A stretch of 64,000 nucleotides of DNA from an uncultured Flavobacteriales bacterium (GTDB lineage: Bacteria > Bacteroidota > Bacteroidia > Flavobacteriales_E > Vicingaceae), in NCBI GenBank assembly GCA_905479915.1, contig CAJQOH010000007.1:31253-95252 (forward strand), given 5' to 3'. Position numbers and translations under genes: made by a program. Positions 37,294 through 46,319 of the stretch are shown in pieces (within the stretch, counting starts at the first letter, position 1; each line of letters starts with the position of its first letter). The notes beneath the pieces were generated by a model, which was given only the letters and a program-made list of their open reading frames with translations, had not been told where the DNA came from and ran no database searches.

Positions 37294-40200
37294 CTACAAA
37301 AGAACTTGTTTTTGAACATATTCTTCTTCCCCATTTTTTATTTTTAAAATATAAGTGCCTTTTGCGATGGAAGTATGATGAATTCTTTTTTTCACTATTC
37401 CCTTATTTACTTTTAAAGCAATACGAAAAACAACTCTACCGTACAAGTCTAACATTACGACTTCTAAATCTGCTGGTTCTTCATTACTCAAAACAAGCTC
37501 AATATTATCTGTACTTGGGTTAGGAAAAACATTCAGTATCGTCTTTGGTTTTATATAGACCACTTGAACAGAAGAATAAAAATAGTCTCCATTAAAGTCT
37601 ACTTGTTTAATCCTATAATATGAAGTCCCTATATAAGGTTTTCTATCATAAAGCTCATAATTACGAATACTATTACTGTTTCCTGCTCCTTGAACAGTTC
37701 CTACTTCCTCAAAATGAATAGCATTTTTACTACGTTCTACAACAAAATAATTGTTATTAACCTCTGAAGCTGTAGCCCACTCTATTTTAACATTGGCTCC
37801 CTGAGTATAAACATCATAATATTTAGATCCATTTGGAGAAGAGCCAGGTAAAGCATCAAAAGACAACCATATTACTGGAAGAGGTTTATCTGGAACAACA
37901 GGAGTGATTACTCCACATGGTGGTATTGCAGGTGTAATTCCAATAACAGTAACAGGTATATAGCTATCTGGAGGGCAAGAACAAATACTAACAGGAGAAT
38001 TAGAGTGTATAGTTCCTACACTTCCTGCGATTGCGGCTCCTCCAGCACTACCTCCATCTACCGTTATCGAACCTCCATAAGTAATATTATCATAATAATA
38101 AGCCATTCGACCACCACCACCACCACCACCATAGTAACTTCCAGCATATCCTGTTCCTCCATTAGCGCTTATTACCCCTGTAATTCCTGTTATAGTACTT
38201 GCAGAAAACCATATAGAACCTCCTGATCCGCCTCCAGCATAAGAAGCTCCATCTAAACCATTGGCACTTAAATTTCCGTTTACAGTTAATGTATTAGTTA
38301 CTAATAACTTTAACGCTCCACCTCCACTTCCTCCTGCGGAACAACCAGTACCCCCTCCACTACCTAAAGATACTGGTGCAGTAATAGATCCATAATTTGT
38401 TGTTCCTCCTAAGGCTCCTTTCCCACCATTTCCACCATTCCCTCCATATCCACCCCCTGCTGAGCCTAATGTTGTACCTGAACATGTTGTCGAAGCTCCA
38501 GGACTGCCACCTGATGCTCCAATACTTCCTTTTCCATCTAGATTTATACTTCCTCCACTTTGTACATCCATATTATTAGAAGCATTAAACACTAAAGAAG
38601 AGCCTGAAATAGTCCCTGAAACTACCAAATCATTGTTAACAATAGTGGTTAAACTAGACATTCCAACATCTAGAGTACTCAACAAATTAAAATCATTATT
38701 AACATTAATAGCTGTTAAACTAACTGAAGATATTGGTCCAGAAGCAACCAAATCATTGTTAACATTTAAAGTAGTTAAACTAGGTGTCGTCACTGAAGCT
38801 CCTGAAGCTATTGTATAATCTCTTCCTACAGACAATAGAGCTAAAGTCGGCCAATTCATTGTTCCATTTAAAACAAAATCTATATTCACTTTAAAATCAG
38901 TTGTGGTTCCTGCAATGCTAGAACTTGCGTCAATAGTTAAATTGTCAATTCTTCTAGTCTGAACTCCTGTCAAATATAAGTGAGCATTTCCGGAAACAGA
39001 TACTGTATTATATGTTACTACTTCTGTCATATCCAACAAAGTATTGGCTCCACTTGACCCTCCATTAATTACATCTAACACCGCTACATCGTTTGTTCCA
39101 TCGTAACTAAATATCGTTCCCGCTCCTCCTTTCTCTGCTGTACTTCCAGCATTACCTCCATAAGCTGTTATATCTCCAGCACAAGTATTAACAGTATAAT
39201 AATAAGCAATTCGACCTCCCCCACCACCTCCTCCATAGTAACTTCCAGCATATCCTGCTCCTCCATTAGCGCTTATCTCCCCTGTAGCCCCTGTAATCGT
39301 TCCACTACAAAACCATAATGATCCTCCTGATCCTCCTCCAGCATAAGAAGCTCCATCAGACCCATTAGCACTTACATTCCCATTTACAGTTAATGTATTA
39401 GTTACCAACAACTTTAACGCTCCACCTCCACTTCCTCCTGCGGAACAACCAGTACCCCCTCCACTACCTAAAGATACTGGTGCGGTAATAGATCCATAAT
39501 TTGTTGTTCCTCCTAAAGCTCCCTTCCCACCATTTCCGCCATTTCCGCCATACCCACCCCCTGCAGAACCTAATGTTGTACCTGAACATGTTGTTGAAGC
39601 TCCTGGACTGCCACCTGATGCTCCACCACTTCCTTTTCCATCTAGATTTATGCTCCCTCCATTTTGTACGTCCATATTGTTTAAAACATTGAATACTAAT
39701 GATGAGCCTGTAATTGTTCCTCCAAAAGGTACTATTAAATTATTCGCTACATCTGTAGTCGTGGTTAAAGACCCTGTTGGCAAAGTCATTGTCCCGGATA
39801 CAGACAAATTATTACCTATTGTTAATGTAGCAACTACATCCATACTAGATGTCCCTAATACCGATAAATCATGATCTACAGTTAATGTTGTTAACACTAC
39901 TGTTGTCATTGTTGCTCCTAAAGCTATCACATAATCATTTCCTACTTCTAACCTAGTTAATAAAGGGTAAACCATAGTCCCAGCCAATAAATAATCATTA
40001 CCAATTGTCAAATCTGTTGTTGTTCCTATAATTGTAGAGTTAGAACTTATATTTAAATCTGTTATAACTGATGTTTGGGTACCAGTTAAATACAAATTCG
40101 CGTTACCTGATGAATTAACTGAATTATATGTTATTACTGTAGTTAGATCTAAAGGAGTTAACACATTTGTTGCTCCATTATTAACTATTTTCAAATTACC

Positions 40201-41121
40201 ATTAGAAGTAGCTGATTTTTCATATATCGTTCCCGCTCCTCCTTTCTCTGCTGTACTTCCAGCATTACCTCCATAAGCTGTTATATCTCCAGCATAAGTA
40301 TTAACAGTATAATAATAAGCAATTCGACCTCCCCCACCACCTCCTCCATAGTAACTTCCAGCATATCCTGCTCCTCCATTAACGCTTATCTCCCCTGTAG
40401 CCCCTGCCAAAACATTTACTACAATCCATAATGATCCTCCTGATCCGCCTCCAGCATAAGAAGCTCCATCAGACCCATTAGCACTTACATTCCCATTTAC
40501 AGTTAATGTATTGCCTACCACTATCTTCAATGCTCCCCCTCCACTTCCTCCTGCAGAACAACCAGTACCCCCTCCACTACCTAAAGATACTGGTGCAGTA
40601 ATAGATCCATAATTTGTTGTTCCTCCTAAAGCTCCCTTCCCACCATTTCCACCATTTCCGCCATACCCACCCCCTGCAGAACCTAATGTTGTACCTGAAC
40701 ATGTTGTTGAAGCTCCTGGACTACCACCTGATGCTCCACCACTTCCTTTTCCATCTAGATTTATGCTCCCTCCATTTTGTACATCCATATTGTTTGAAAC
40801 AGTAAGAATAAAATAATTAGAAGTGGTTAGTACTCCTCCATTAAGAATCGTAAGTTCTTGACAATTTGCATTAACTGTCATTGTAACAGTATGGCCTGAA
40901 CAAATATTTACGATATCTCCAGCTACAGGGAATGTTCCAGCATTCGTTGCATTATTACACCCTACCGTAGACCAAGTACTACTAACATTCCAATCGCCTG
41001 TTGCCCTTGTGTAATATGTAGCTGCCTGAAGTTCGGTTACAACTAATATTAAAAAAAAAATACTTTTAAAGATACCTTTCAACAAGGTCCAACTACTATA
41101 TTGGTGAGAAAAAAAGTTCAT
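37294..41121 (-). CDS. Giant Gly-rich repetitive T9SS surface protein
   Basis: 1275 residues. A membrane-spanning signal region (about residues 14-35, SIFFLILVVTELQAA) is followed by a small conserved stretch (TRATGDWNVSSTWSTVGCNN, typical of Bacteroidota surface proteins). Then come three long units, each an almost identical Gly-rich block of about 190 residues (NLDGKGSGGASGGSPGAST..., YYGGGGGGGRIAYYY) plus a diverged beta-solenoid-like block (TTLTVDHDLSVLG..., LNVNNDLVASG). Two Cys per Gly-rich block are kept. After about residue 1085 comes a fibronectin-like region (VKIEWATASEVNNNYFVVER) and a T9SS type A tail from FPNPSTDNIELVL to the end. Likely an adhesin or surface-coat protein; no enzyme domain seen. 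Confidence 0.87.
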   Translation of the reverse strand: MNFFSHQYSSWTLLKGIFKSIFFLILVVTELQAATYYTRATGDWNVSSTWSTVGCNNATNAGTFPVAGDIVNICSGHTVTMTVNANCQELTILNGGVLTTSNYFILTVSNNMDVQNGGSINLDGKGSGGASGGSPGASTTCSGTTLGSAGGGYGGNGGNGGKGALGGTTNYGSITAPVSLGSGGGTGCSAGGSGGGALKIVVGNTLTVNGNVSANGSDGASYAGGGSGGSLWIVVNVLAGATGEISVNGGAGYAGSYYGGGGGGGRIAYYYTVNTYAGDITAYGGNAGSTAEKGGAGTIYEKSATSNGNLKIVNNGATNVLTPLDLTTVITYNSVNSSGNANLYLTGTQTSVITDLNISSNSTIIGTTTDLTIGNDYLLAGTMVYPLLTRLEVGNDYVIALGATMTTVVLTTLTVDHDLSVLGTSSMDVVATLTIGNNLSVSGTMTLPTGSLTTTTDVANNLIVPFGGTITGSSLVFNVLNNMDVQNGGSINLDGKGSGGASGGSPGASTTCSGTTLGSAGGGYGGNGGNGGKGALGGTTNYGSITAPVSLGSGGGTGCSAGGSGGGALKLLVTNTLTVNGNVSANGSDGASYAGGGSGGSLWFCSGTITGATGEISANGGAGYAGSYYGGGGGGGRIAYYYTVNTCAGDITAYGGNAGSTAEKGGAGTIFSYDGTNDVAVLDVINGGSSGANTLLDMTEVVTYNTVSVSGNAHLYLTGVQTRRIDNLTIDASSSIAGTTTDFKVNIDFVLNGTMNWPTLALLSVGRDYTIASGASVTTPSLTTLNVNNDLVASGPISSVSLTAINVNNDFNLLSTLDVGMSSLTTIVNNDLVVSGTISGSSLVFNASNNMDVQSGGSINLDGKGSIGASGGSPGASTTCSGTTLGSAGGGYGGNGGNGGKGALGGTTNYGSITAPVSLGSGGGTGCSAGGSGGGALKLLVTNTLTVNGNLSANGLDGASYAGGGSGGSIWFSASTITGITGVISANGGTGYAGSYYGGGGGGGRMAYYYDNITYGGSITVDGGSAGGAAIAGSVGTIHSNSPVSICSCPPDSYIPVTVIGITPAIPPCGVITPVVPDKPLPVIWLSFDALPGSSPNGSKYYDVYTQGANVKIEWATASEVNNNYFVVERSKNAIHFEEVGTVQGAGNSNSIRNYELYDRKPYIGTSYYRIKQVDFNGDYFYSSVQVVYIKPKTILNVFPNPSTDNIELVLSNEEPADLEVVMLDLYGRVVFRIALKVNKGIVKKRIHHTSIAKGTYILKIKNGEEEYVQKQVLL
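38009..38579 (-). repeat. Gly-rich block 3 of the giant surface protein gene
   Basis: 571-bp block encoding the third Gly-rich unit. It aligns with the block at 39113 at a constant offset of 1104 bp at both ends, so without net insertion or deletion. It is the most diverged of the three copies, mainly in the last 100 bp of the unit (38009-38110). Confidence 0.85.
39113..39683 (-). repeat. Gly-rich block 2 of the giant surface protein gene
   Basis: 571-bp block, nearly identical in DNA to the block at 40226 (constant offset 1113 bp at both ends; only scattered substitutions such as in the region before 39320). The sequence between the blocks is far more diverged than the blocks themselves. 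Confidence 0.88.
40226..40796 (-). repeat. Gly-rich block 1 of the giant surface protein gene
   Basis: 571-bp block encoding the first Gly-rich unit (about residues 109-298), nearly identical to the block at 39113. The open reading frames on the opposite strand of all three blocks are by-products of the Gly-codon bias and are not genes. Confidence 0.88.
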
Positions 41122-41156
41122 GTAAAAAATCTAAATAACAAATAATATTCTACTAT

Positions 41157-41186
41157 CAAATTTAAATCAGTCCACACACATGACAA
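41157..41186 (-). promoter_or_regulatory. Bacteroidota-type promoter of the giant surface protein gene
   Basis: On the minus strand: TTG (41186-41184), 19 bases, TAAATTTG (41164-41157), fitting TTG-N17-23-TAnnTTTG. The -7 box ends 35 bp before the ATG at 41121, a normal distance. Based on consensus match only. Confidence 0.6.
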
Positions 41187-41454
41187 TGTGTAAAACACTT
41201 AATTTAAGCCCGTGTAAAACGGTATTTTTTTTAAAAATACAACAATACATATCTACTCACAAAAACTTCTAGAAACAGAGAAAGAATCAAATATAATTTC
41301 CAAAAAATAACACTAATTTTCACCCAACACTCGAGATTTGATAACAGATTTTTGTGGCTATTTGTCTCCTAATGCATATATTTACAACAATTAAAAGTTT
41401 AAAAACTAAAACCTTAGTAATCACGTCTAATTGCAATTCACAATCAAAAATCTC

Positions 41455-41514
41455 AACCCAAGAGTGTATAACTAGCAGTAAAAGGGTAATGATTCAATTC
41501 CGACATTCTCCACC
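41455..41514 (+). pseudogene. Probable decayed tRNA 3' half
   Basis: The stretch ending TTCAATTCCGACATTCTCCA (41493-41512) has the look of a tRNA T-loop, T-stem 3' strand, acceptor 3' strand and discriminator. The preceding GCAG...AGGGTAATGA resembles an anticodon stem 3' strand, variable loop and T-stem 5' strand. No matching 5' acceptor (GGAGAAT) is found 70 bp upstream and the T-stem no longer pairs fully, so it is not a working tRNA. From memory the pattern is closest to a tRNA with a GGAGAAT acceptor such as tRNA-Val. Confidence 0.4.
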
Positions 41515-41529
41515 CACAAATTGAAAACT

Positions 41530-42051
41530 ATGAAATACATTATTATTACAATTGCATTAATCACTTCAATAAACTTAACTGCACAAGATCATTTTATTTT
41601 AGAAGAAGGAAAGGTTATATGGCAAAAGATATACGAAACTAAAAAATCTAAAGAAGACATCATTGCTCATTTTAAAAGTTCTGGTTTATTCAAATTGTTT
41701 AGAGTTGAAGATGGTAAAATCATAGCAACACTTAGACCTCAATCCATTGATAAAGAAGATAAAAAGATTGCAGGAACCTTACCACCACCACTTACCGTTA
41801 AAGCCAGTTATGCCGGAACAGTAATTATTGGATTAAAAGATGATAAATACAGAGTTACTTATAAAGATATTTTAATTGTAGGAAATGGTGAAATGATTAA
41901 AAAAGGAGCAAAACAACCCTTTGAACAGCATTATGTAAACAAAGATGGAAAAGCATTCAGAATTTCATTTAACAAAAAGCCTAAGACCATATACAACCTC
42001 GCTTTTAATAAAACATTTGAAATCGAAGCTCCAAAACAAGATGACTGGTAA
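41530..42051 (+). CDS. Secreted protein of unknown function
   Basis: A TTG at 41521 opens the frame, but the ATG at 41530 gives a clean signal peptide (MKYIIITIALITSINLTAQ) and is preferred; the product is 173 residues. The mature part is Lys-rich with a helix (KSKEDIIAHFKSSGLFKLF) followed by beta strands (LTVKASYAGTVIIGLKDDKYRVTYKDI). It recalls the DUF4468-type periplasmic proteins in layout, but I cannot assign the family. It ends 2 bp before the flavodoxin-like gene, so they may be co-transcribed. Confidence 0.7.
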   Translation: MKYIIITIALITSINLTAQDHFILEEGKVIWQKIYETKKSKEDIIAHFKSSGLFKLFRVEDGKIIATLRPQSIDKEDKKIAGTLPPPLTVKASYAGTVIIGLKDDKYRVTYKDILIVGNGEMIKKGAKQPFEQHYVNKDGKAFRISFNKKPKTIYNLAFNKTFEIEAPKQDDW

Positions 42052-42053
42052 CA

Positions 42054-42578
42054 ATGAGTAACACTTTAATGATACTGGCTCATCCAGTAATAGAAAATTC
42101 TATCGGAAATAAGATTATCAGCGATAATTTTTCCAAAGCAGATAACACAGAAGTTAGACACTTAGATAAGCTATACCCTGATTTTAACATTGATGTTAAT
42201 GCAGAACAAGAAGCTCTTCTTAAAGCAGATACTATAATTTTTCAGTTCCCCCTTTTTTGGTACAATATGCCTGCAATGTTAAAACATTGGATTGATAAGG
42301 TTTTTGAATACGGGTTTGCTTTTGGAACAGGAGCTCAATTAACTGGTAAAAAAGTAGTTCTCTCTTTTACAATTGGTAGTCCAGTAAGTAGCTATCCAAA
42401 TGAGATCATTCAAAAAATAGCTTTTCCTTTTCAGGGTTTAGCCGAATATTGTAAACTACAATATCTTGGTGAAATCTTCTGTAATGACATTAATGGATAT
42501 TCTGAAGCAGCTAAAGAAAATGCTACCGATATCGCAAATAAACACGCTCAAAAATTGCTTGAACTAATAAACAACTAG
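42054..42578 (+). CDS. NAD(P)H-dependent oxidoreductase, flavodoxin-like
   Basis: 174 residues. A flavodoxin-like fold of the KefF/MdaB/NQO1 kind: LMILAHPVIENSIGNKI at the N-terminus (FMN/FAD phosphate loop), FQFPLFWYNMPAMLKHWIDKVFEYGFAF in the middle (the PLxWYxxPAxLKxWxDRV signature), and KVVLSFTIGSP. These enzymes reduce quinones or act on electrophiles using NAD(P)H. No Kef potassium channel gene lies next to it. The DEAD-box helicase gene starts right after its stop. Confidence 0.9.
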   Translation: MSNTLMILAHPVIENSIGNKIISDNFSKADNTEVRHLDKLYPDFNIDVNAEQEALLKADTIIFQFPLFWYNMPAMLKHWIDKVFEYGFAFGTGAQLTGKKVVLSFTIGSPVSSYPNEIIQKIAFPFQGLAEYCKLQYLGEIFCNDINGYSEAAKENATDIANKHAQKLLELINN

Positions 42579-43799
42579 ATGAAATTTAACGAATTAGGAT
42601 TTGAAGACCAAGTAATTGAAGCTTTAGACGCAATGGGGTTTGAAAGCCCAACCCCAATTCAGCAAGAAGCAATTCCTGCTGTAATGAACAATAAAGACAT
42701 GATTGCTGTTGCACAAACAGGAACAGGAAAAACAGCAGCTTTTGTTTTACCAATTCTAAATGCGATTTGCAAAAGAGGAAGCTCTGATAAAGTAAGTACC
42801 ATAATTATTGTTCCTACGCGAGAATTGGCCATACAAATTGATCAACAAATTGAAGGACTAAGTTATTTTACCGAAGCTACATCTATTGCCATTTATGGTG
42901 GTGGAGATGGAAAAAGTTTTGATGCTGAAAAGAAAGCGCTAACAACTGGTGCAGATATAGTAATCTGTACACCAGGAAGATTTATTTCTCATTTAAATAT
43001 GGGTTATTTTGATACTTCAGGAGTGAAGCACTTTATTTTAGATGAAGCTGATAGAATGTTAGATATGGGTTTCAATGAAGACATTACTAAGATTGCCAAC
43101 AAGCTCCCTAATGACAGACAAAATCTATTGTTTTCGGCAACCATGCCTCCTAAGATTAGAACGCTTTCCAAACAACTTTTAAAAGATCCCATCACAATAA
43201 ATATTGCTATTTCTAAACCAAACAAGGGAATTACACAAGCAGCATACTTGGTGCACAACCATCAAAAAATAAAATTGATTAGTGAAATTCTTAAAGGTGA
43301 AGATCTTGAATTCGTTTTAGTTTTCTCTTCAAGAAAAGTTACCGTAAAAGAAATAACACAATCATTAAATAAGATTGGATTACCAGCAAAAGGAATTCAT
43401 TCGGATTTAAATCAACAAGAACGAGAAGGTGTTTTATTGGACTTTAAGAATAAAAAAATAAAGCTTTTAATTGCTACAGATGTTCTTTCTAGAGGCATTG
43501 ATATCAAAGGGATTAACTTAGTAATTAACTATGATATTCCAAGTGATGCTGAAGATTACGTACACAGAATTGGAAGAACCGCTAGAGGAGACAATACTGG
43601 AGTTGCATTAACTTTTATTAATTCAGATGATTGTTATAACTTTTCTAAAATTGAAGCCTTAATAGGCAGTGAAGTTGAAAAAAGAGCTTTACCAGAAGGT
43701 TTTGAAGAAGGTCCTAAATACGATACCTCATCAAAAAAACCTTTTAAGAAAAAGAGACATTTTAACAAAAAGAAAAACTGGAAACCTAGAAAAAAGTAA
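42579..43799 (+). CDS. DEAD-box ATP-dependent RNA helicase
   Basis: 406 residues. Motifs in order: Q motif (FESPTPIQQEAIP), Walker A AQTGTGKT at residues 45-52, PTRELA, TPGR, DEAD in LDEADRMLDMG (about 153), SAT, and HRIGRTARGD. The C-terminal 35 residues are strongly basic (KKPFKKKRHFNKKKNWKPRKK), an RNA-binding tail of the RhlE type. It remodels RNA or ribosome assembly intermediates. Begins at the base after the stop of the oxidoreductase gene. Confidence 0.96.
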   Translation: MKFNELGFEDQVIEALDAMGFESPTPIQQEAIPAVMNNKDMIAVAQTGTGKTAAFVLPILNAICKRGSSDKVSTIIIVPTRELAIQIDQQIEGLSYFTEATSIAIYGGGDGKSFDAEKKALTTGADIVICTPGRFISHLNMGYFDTSGVKHFILDEADRMLDMGFNEDITKIANKLPNDRQNLLFSATMPPKIRTLSKQLLKDPITINIAISKPNKGITQAAYLVHNHQKIKLISEILKGEDLEFVLVFSSRKVTVKEITQSLNKIGLPAKGIHSDLNQQEREGVLLDFKNKKIKLLIATDVLSRGIDIKGINLVINYDIPSDAEDYVHRIGRTARGDNTGVALTFINSDDCYNFSKIEALIGSEVEKRALPEGFEEGPKYDTSSKKPFKKKRHFNKKKNWKPRKK

Positions 43800-43854
43800 T
43801 TGTTCATTAGCAGACATACGTTAAGATCTTTTAAAAAAATCATTGCTTTTCATT

Positions 43855-43862
43855 TACATTTG
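43855..43862 (+). promoter_or_regulatory. Candidate -7 box before the DUF4833 gene
   Basis: TACATTTG matches TAnnTTTG exactly and lies 20 bp before the TTG start at 43883. A well placed -33 TTG is not seen. The identical octamer serves as -7 box for tRNA-Gln, tRNA-fMet and the RidA gene in this window. Confidence 0.5.
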
Positions 43863-43882
43863 TAAAAAATGAAACACTTGTT

Positions 43883-44413
43883 TTGAAAAAGTTTAAACTC
43901 ATACCTTTATTAATACTACTCTCTGTAGTACTATTTGGATTTAACACAATTGAATCTGACGCTAGTATTAATCCATTTTCAGCTTTATTTAAAATTGAAC
44001 GAAGTAAAGACAACAACCAGATTTTCTATGATGTTAATATTACCAATACTGGAGAGTTAGACAATAAAAATCCTATTAAAATATATTGGAGAAGAAATAC
44101 TGAAGGTGGTATTATTAAACCACTCACATGGATTCAACAAAAATATGCTTACGGATTGGATTTTTTAAAAGTTGATCAAGAACAGGCTACGTTCAGATTT
44201 GTATCCTACAAAAAAATGTTTTTCACACTTCAAAAAACAGCAAACAATCAGTTTGAAGTTTATACCATGAACAATGATCAAATCCTTAGGATGAAACGCA
44301 TCTATATTCAAATAGATGGTGGAACGTTTTGGTTCCCTAACATTACAGCTGTAGAAATTTATGCTCAGAACGTAAAAACTGGAGAAGATGTAATCGAAAT
44401 AATTCGACCTTAA
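43883..44413 (+). CDS. DUF4833 domain-containing secreted protein
   Basis: 176 residues from a TTG start; the ATG at 43869 in another frame stops after five codons. A signal peptide (KKFKLIPLLILLSVVLFGF) precedes a domain with KIERSKDNNQIFYDVNI, NPIKIYWRRNTEGGIIKPLTWIQQKYAYGLDF and VEIYAQNVKTGEDVIE, the features of DUF4833 as I know it. Function unknown, probably periplasmic. Monocistronic by position. Confidence 0.82.
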   Translation: MKKFKLIPLLILLSVVLFGFNTIESDASINPFSALFKIERSKDNNQIFYDVNITNTGELDNKNPIKIYWRRNTEGGIIKPLTWIQQKYAYGLDFLKVDQEQATFRFVSYKKMFFTLQKTANNQFEVYTMNNDQILRMKRIYIQIDGGTFWFPNITAVEIYAQNVKTGEDVIEIIRP

Positions 44414-44574
44414 ATTCCTTCTTAACATTTTTTATCTGCACCAAGTTACTTAGATCAAGAACTTAAATTTCTTGTGAGATCAATCACTTGAAAAAGCGAC
44501 TAACTACCCTGAAACACTTACCAAAATCAACATTAATACCCAACAACCACAGGTTAAATTTCAAGTTGTAAACT

Positions 44575-44582
44575 TATTTTTG
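44575..44582 (+). promoter_or_regulatory. Candidate -7 box before the Omp28-like pair
   Basis: TATTTTTG matches TAnnTTTG and lies 49 bp before the ATG at 44632 that starts the first of two related T9SS genes. No clear -33 element. Confidence 0.4.
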
Positions 44583-44631
44583 TCAAGTGAGAACACACTA
44601 AAAAGTGTATAAACTAACAAAACAACAACTT

Positions 44632-46311
44632 ATGAAGAATAATCTAAAAAACAAGTTAACGGCATTTATTTTATTATTAACAATTGGTCCAACAACAGCA
44701 CAAGTTGCTAAAGATTTAGTAGTAATAGAAAAATTTTCTGGTGTAAATTGTAATGCATGCCCTAGAGCAGTTCATCACATCCATGATTTAATTGACAATG
44801 AAAATGCAAAGGTTGCCGTAATTAGCTATCAAACTGGTGGCTATAGTATTCCTAAATATAACAATACCGATTCTCAAGGAAGACATTCCTACTACTCCTC
44901 TGAAATAATAGGCTACCCAACTACAATAATAGGCGGACAACATGTTCCATCACTTAATACTTATTTAGATTATAAGTCTCACTATGATAGTGAATATGCA
45001 GAACTGTCACCTGTAAGTTTAATGTTAACACATACAGATAATGGGAACGGAAACCTAACAGTAAACGCTACCGTAACAGAAGTAATACCTGCTGGTTCTA
45101 ATTTAGTGTTGATGATTACTATTACAGAAACCAACATCGATCAAGACTGGAAGGGAGAAACGTTCTTATACGATGTAAATAGAAAAATGCTCCCAAATAA
45201 CAATGGAACTATACTGAACTTTTCCTCATCAAATCCTTCAATTATTTCAGAATCTTTTACACTTGATTCAAGTTGGGATAGAGACTATCTTTCTGCAATA
45301 GCATTTGTACAAAACACAACTACCAAAGAAATTATTCAAGCAACTAAAATCTCTTTAGCAGATATTTCAAAAATTAATGACGCTATGGTTGATCGTATTT
45401 ATTATGATACAGAAAAATACTGTGGAGGTACCATGGATCCAATAATTCGTATTCGAAATTCAGGAAGTACTCCCTTACAAAATGCAACCATTAATTATTC
45501 TATTGGTGGTGCTTCAAATTCAATCAATTGGTCAGGAAACCTTACTCCATTTGAACGAGAAGATGTCCAACTACCACAAATTACGTTTACACCATCAACC
45601 AACGTAACTTTCGAAGCTAACACCAGTAATCCAAACGGAACTGCAGATGAAGACCAAAGTAATGATATGATTTCGCAAGTATTCATCCAAACCAATCTTA
45701 TTGGAAATACTCCTTCTTTAGAAATAAAAACAGATTATTTTGCTCAATTCCTTACTGAATGGAAAATTTTTGATGACCAAGGAAATGCAATAGATTCCGC
45801 TGGAAAATCAGACTGGCAAGAATATAGCACCTATAACTACAATTTCAATCTAACTGATGGTTGTTATGAATTTGTCATTACCGATGTTACAGGCAATGGT
45901 TTTACCGATTATACTACTGAACCTGGGCAATCTCATGCAAACGAAGAAAACGGATATTTCATTTTTTATGACCATAACGGGAATATCCTAGAACAAGAAG
46001 AAAACTTTGGCTATGAATTTATACTACCTTTTGAGGTTTCTAGCACTACTGAAATTAAAAATACAACTTCTGCAGAACAAAAATTAAAAATATATCCCAA
46101 CCCTACTTCTGGGGTTATAAATATTGAACACTTTAACAACTTGCCTTTTAAAATTGAAATATCTGATGTTCGTGGTAGTGTTGTTTTTTCTTCACAAAAA
46201 TCTTTTACAAAAACGACTCAATTAAATTTAGACAATTTAAAATCAGGCTATTACTTCATTAAAATCCTTGACTCTTCTTCAAACAAGGTATCTTCTTTAT
46301 TCATTAAATAA
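44632..46311 (+). CDS. Omp28-like thioredoxin-fold protein with T9SS tail
   Basis: The frame opens with GTG at 44605, but the ATG at 44632 (MKNNLKNKLTAFILLLTIGPTTAQ) gives a proper signal peptide; 559 residues. After it, VVIEKFSGVNCNACPRAVHHIHDLI is a thioredoxin-like segment with a C-x-x-C (CNAC), followed by GYPTTIIGGQ with the cis-Pro equivalent, as in Omp28-related proteins. The middle holds beta domains (VDRIYYDTEKYCGGTMDPII; FTDYTTEPGQ), and the last 75 residues are a type A sorting domain (LKIYPNPTSGVINIEHF to LFIK). Surface or secreted thiol protein. The related gene follows 8 bp downstream. Confidence 0.85.
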   Translation: MKNNLKNKLTAFILLLTIGPTTAQVAKDLVVIEKFSGVNCNACPRAVHHIHDLIDNENAKVAVISYQTGGYSIPKYNNTDSQGRHSYYSSEIIGYPTTIIGGQHVPSLNTYLDYKSHYDSEYAELSPVSLMLTHTDNGNGNLTVNATVTEVIPAGSNLVLMITITETNIDQDWKGETFLYDVNRKMLPNNNGTILNFSSSNPSIISESFTLDSSWDRDYLSAIAFVQNTTTKEIIQATKISLADISKINDAMVDRIYYDTEKYCGGTMDPIIRIRNSGSTPLQNATINYSIGGASNSINWSGNLTPFEREDVQLPQITFTPSTNVTFEANTSNPNGTADEDQSNDMISQVFIQTNLIGNTPSLEIKTDYFAQFLTEWKIFDDQGNAIDSAGKSDWQEYSTYNYNFNLTDGCYEFVITDVTGNGFTDYTTEPGQSHANEENGYFIFYDHNGNILEQEENFGYEFILPFEVSSTTEIKNTTSAEQKLKIYPNPTSGVINIEHFNNLPFKIEISDVRGSVVFSSQKSFTKTTQLNLDNLKSGYYFIKILDSSSNKVSSLFIK

Positions 46312-46319
46312 CAACTAAT

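Larger units (their letters stand above)
41122..41529. other. Intergenic region, 408 bp
   Basis: AT-rich gap between the divergent giant surface protein gene and the 173-residue secreted protein gene. It holds the promoter at 41157-41186, a repeated GTGTAAAAC word (41191 and 41213 regions), a small A/T dyad GTATTTTT-TTT-AAAAATAC at 41222-41240, and a tRNA-like fragment near its right end (41455-41514). No ORF of note. Confidence 0.6.

Noticed and set aside
38397..40805. Repeated open frames of 60-74 codons on the plus strand opposite the Gly-rich blocks, rich in His, Leu and Pro
   Set aside because: They are mirror images of the Gly codons of the real minus-strand gene, appear once per repeat block, and have no start context or family.
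41222..41240. A/T hairpin GTATTTTT-TTT-AAAAATAC as a terminator
   Set aside because: It lies upstream of both divergent genes and has no GC core, so it is probably just AT-rich sequence.
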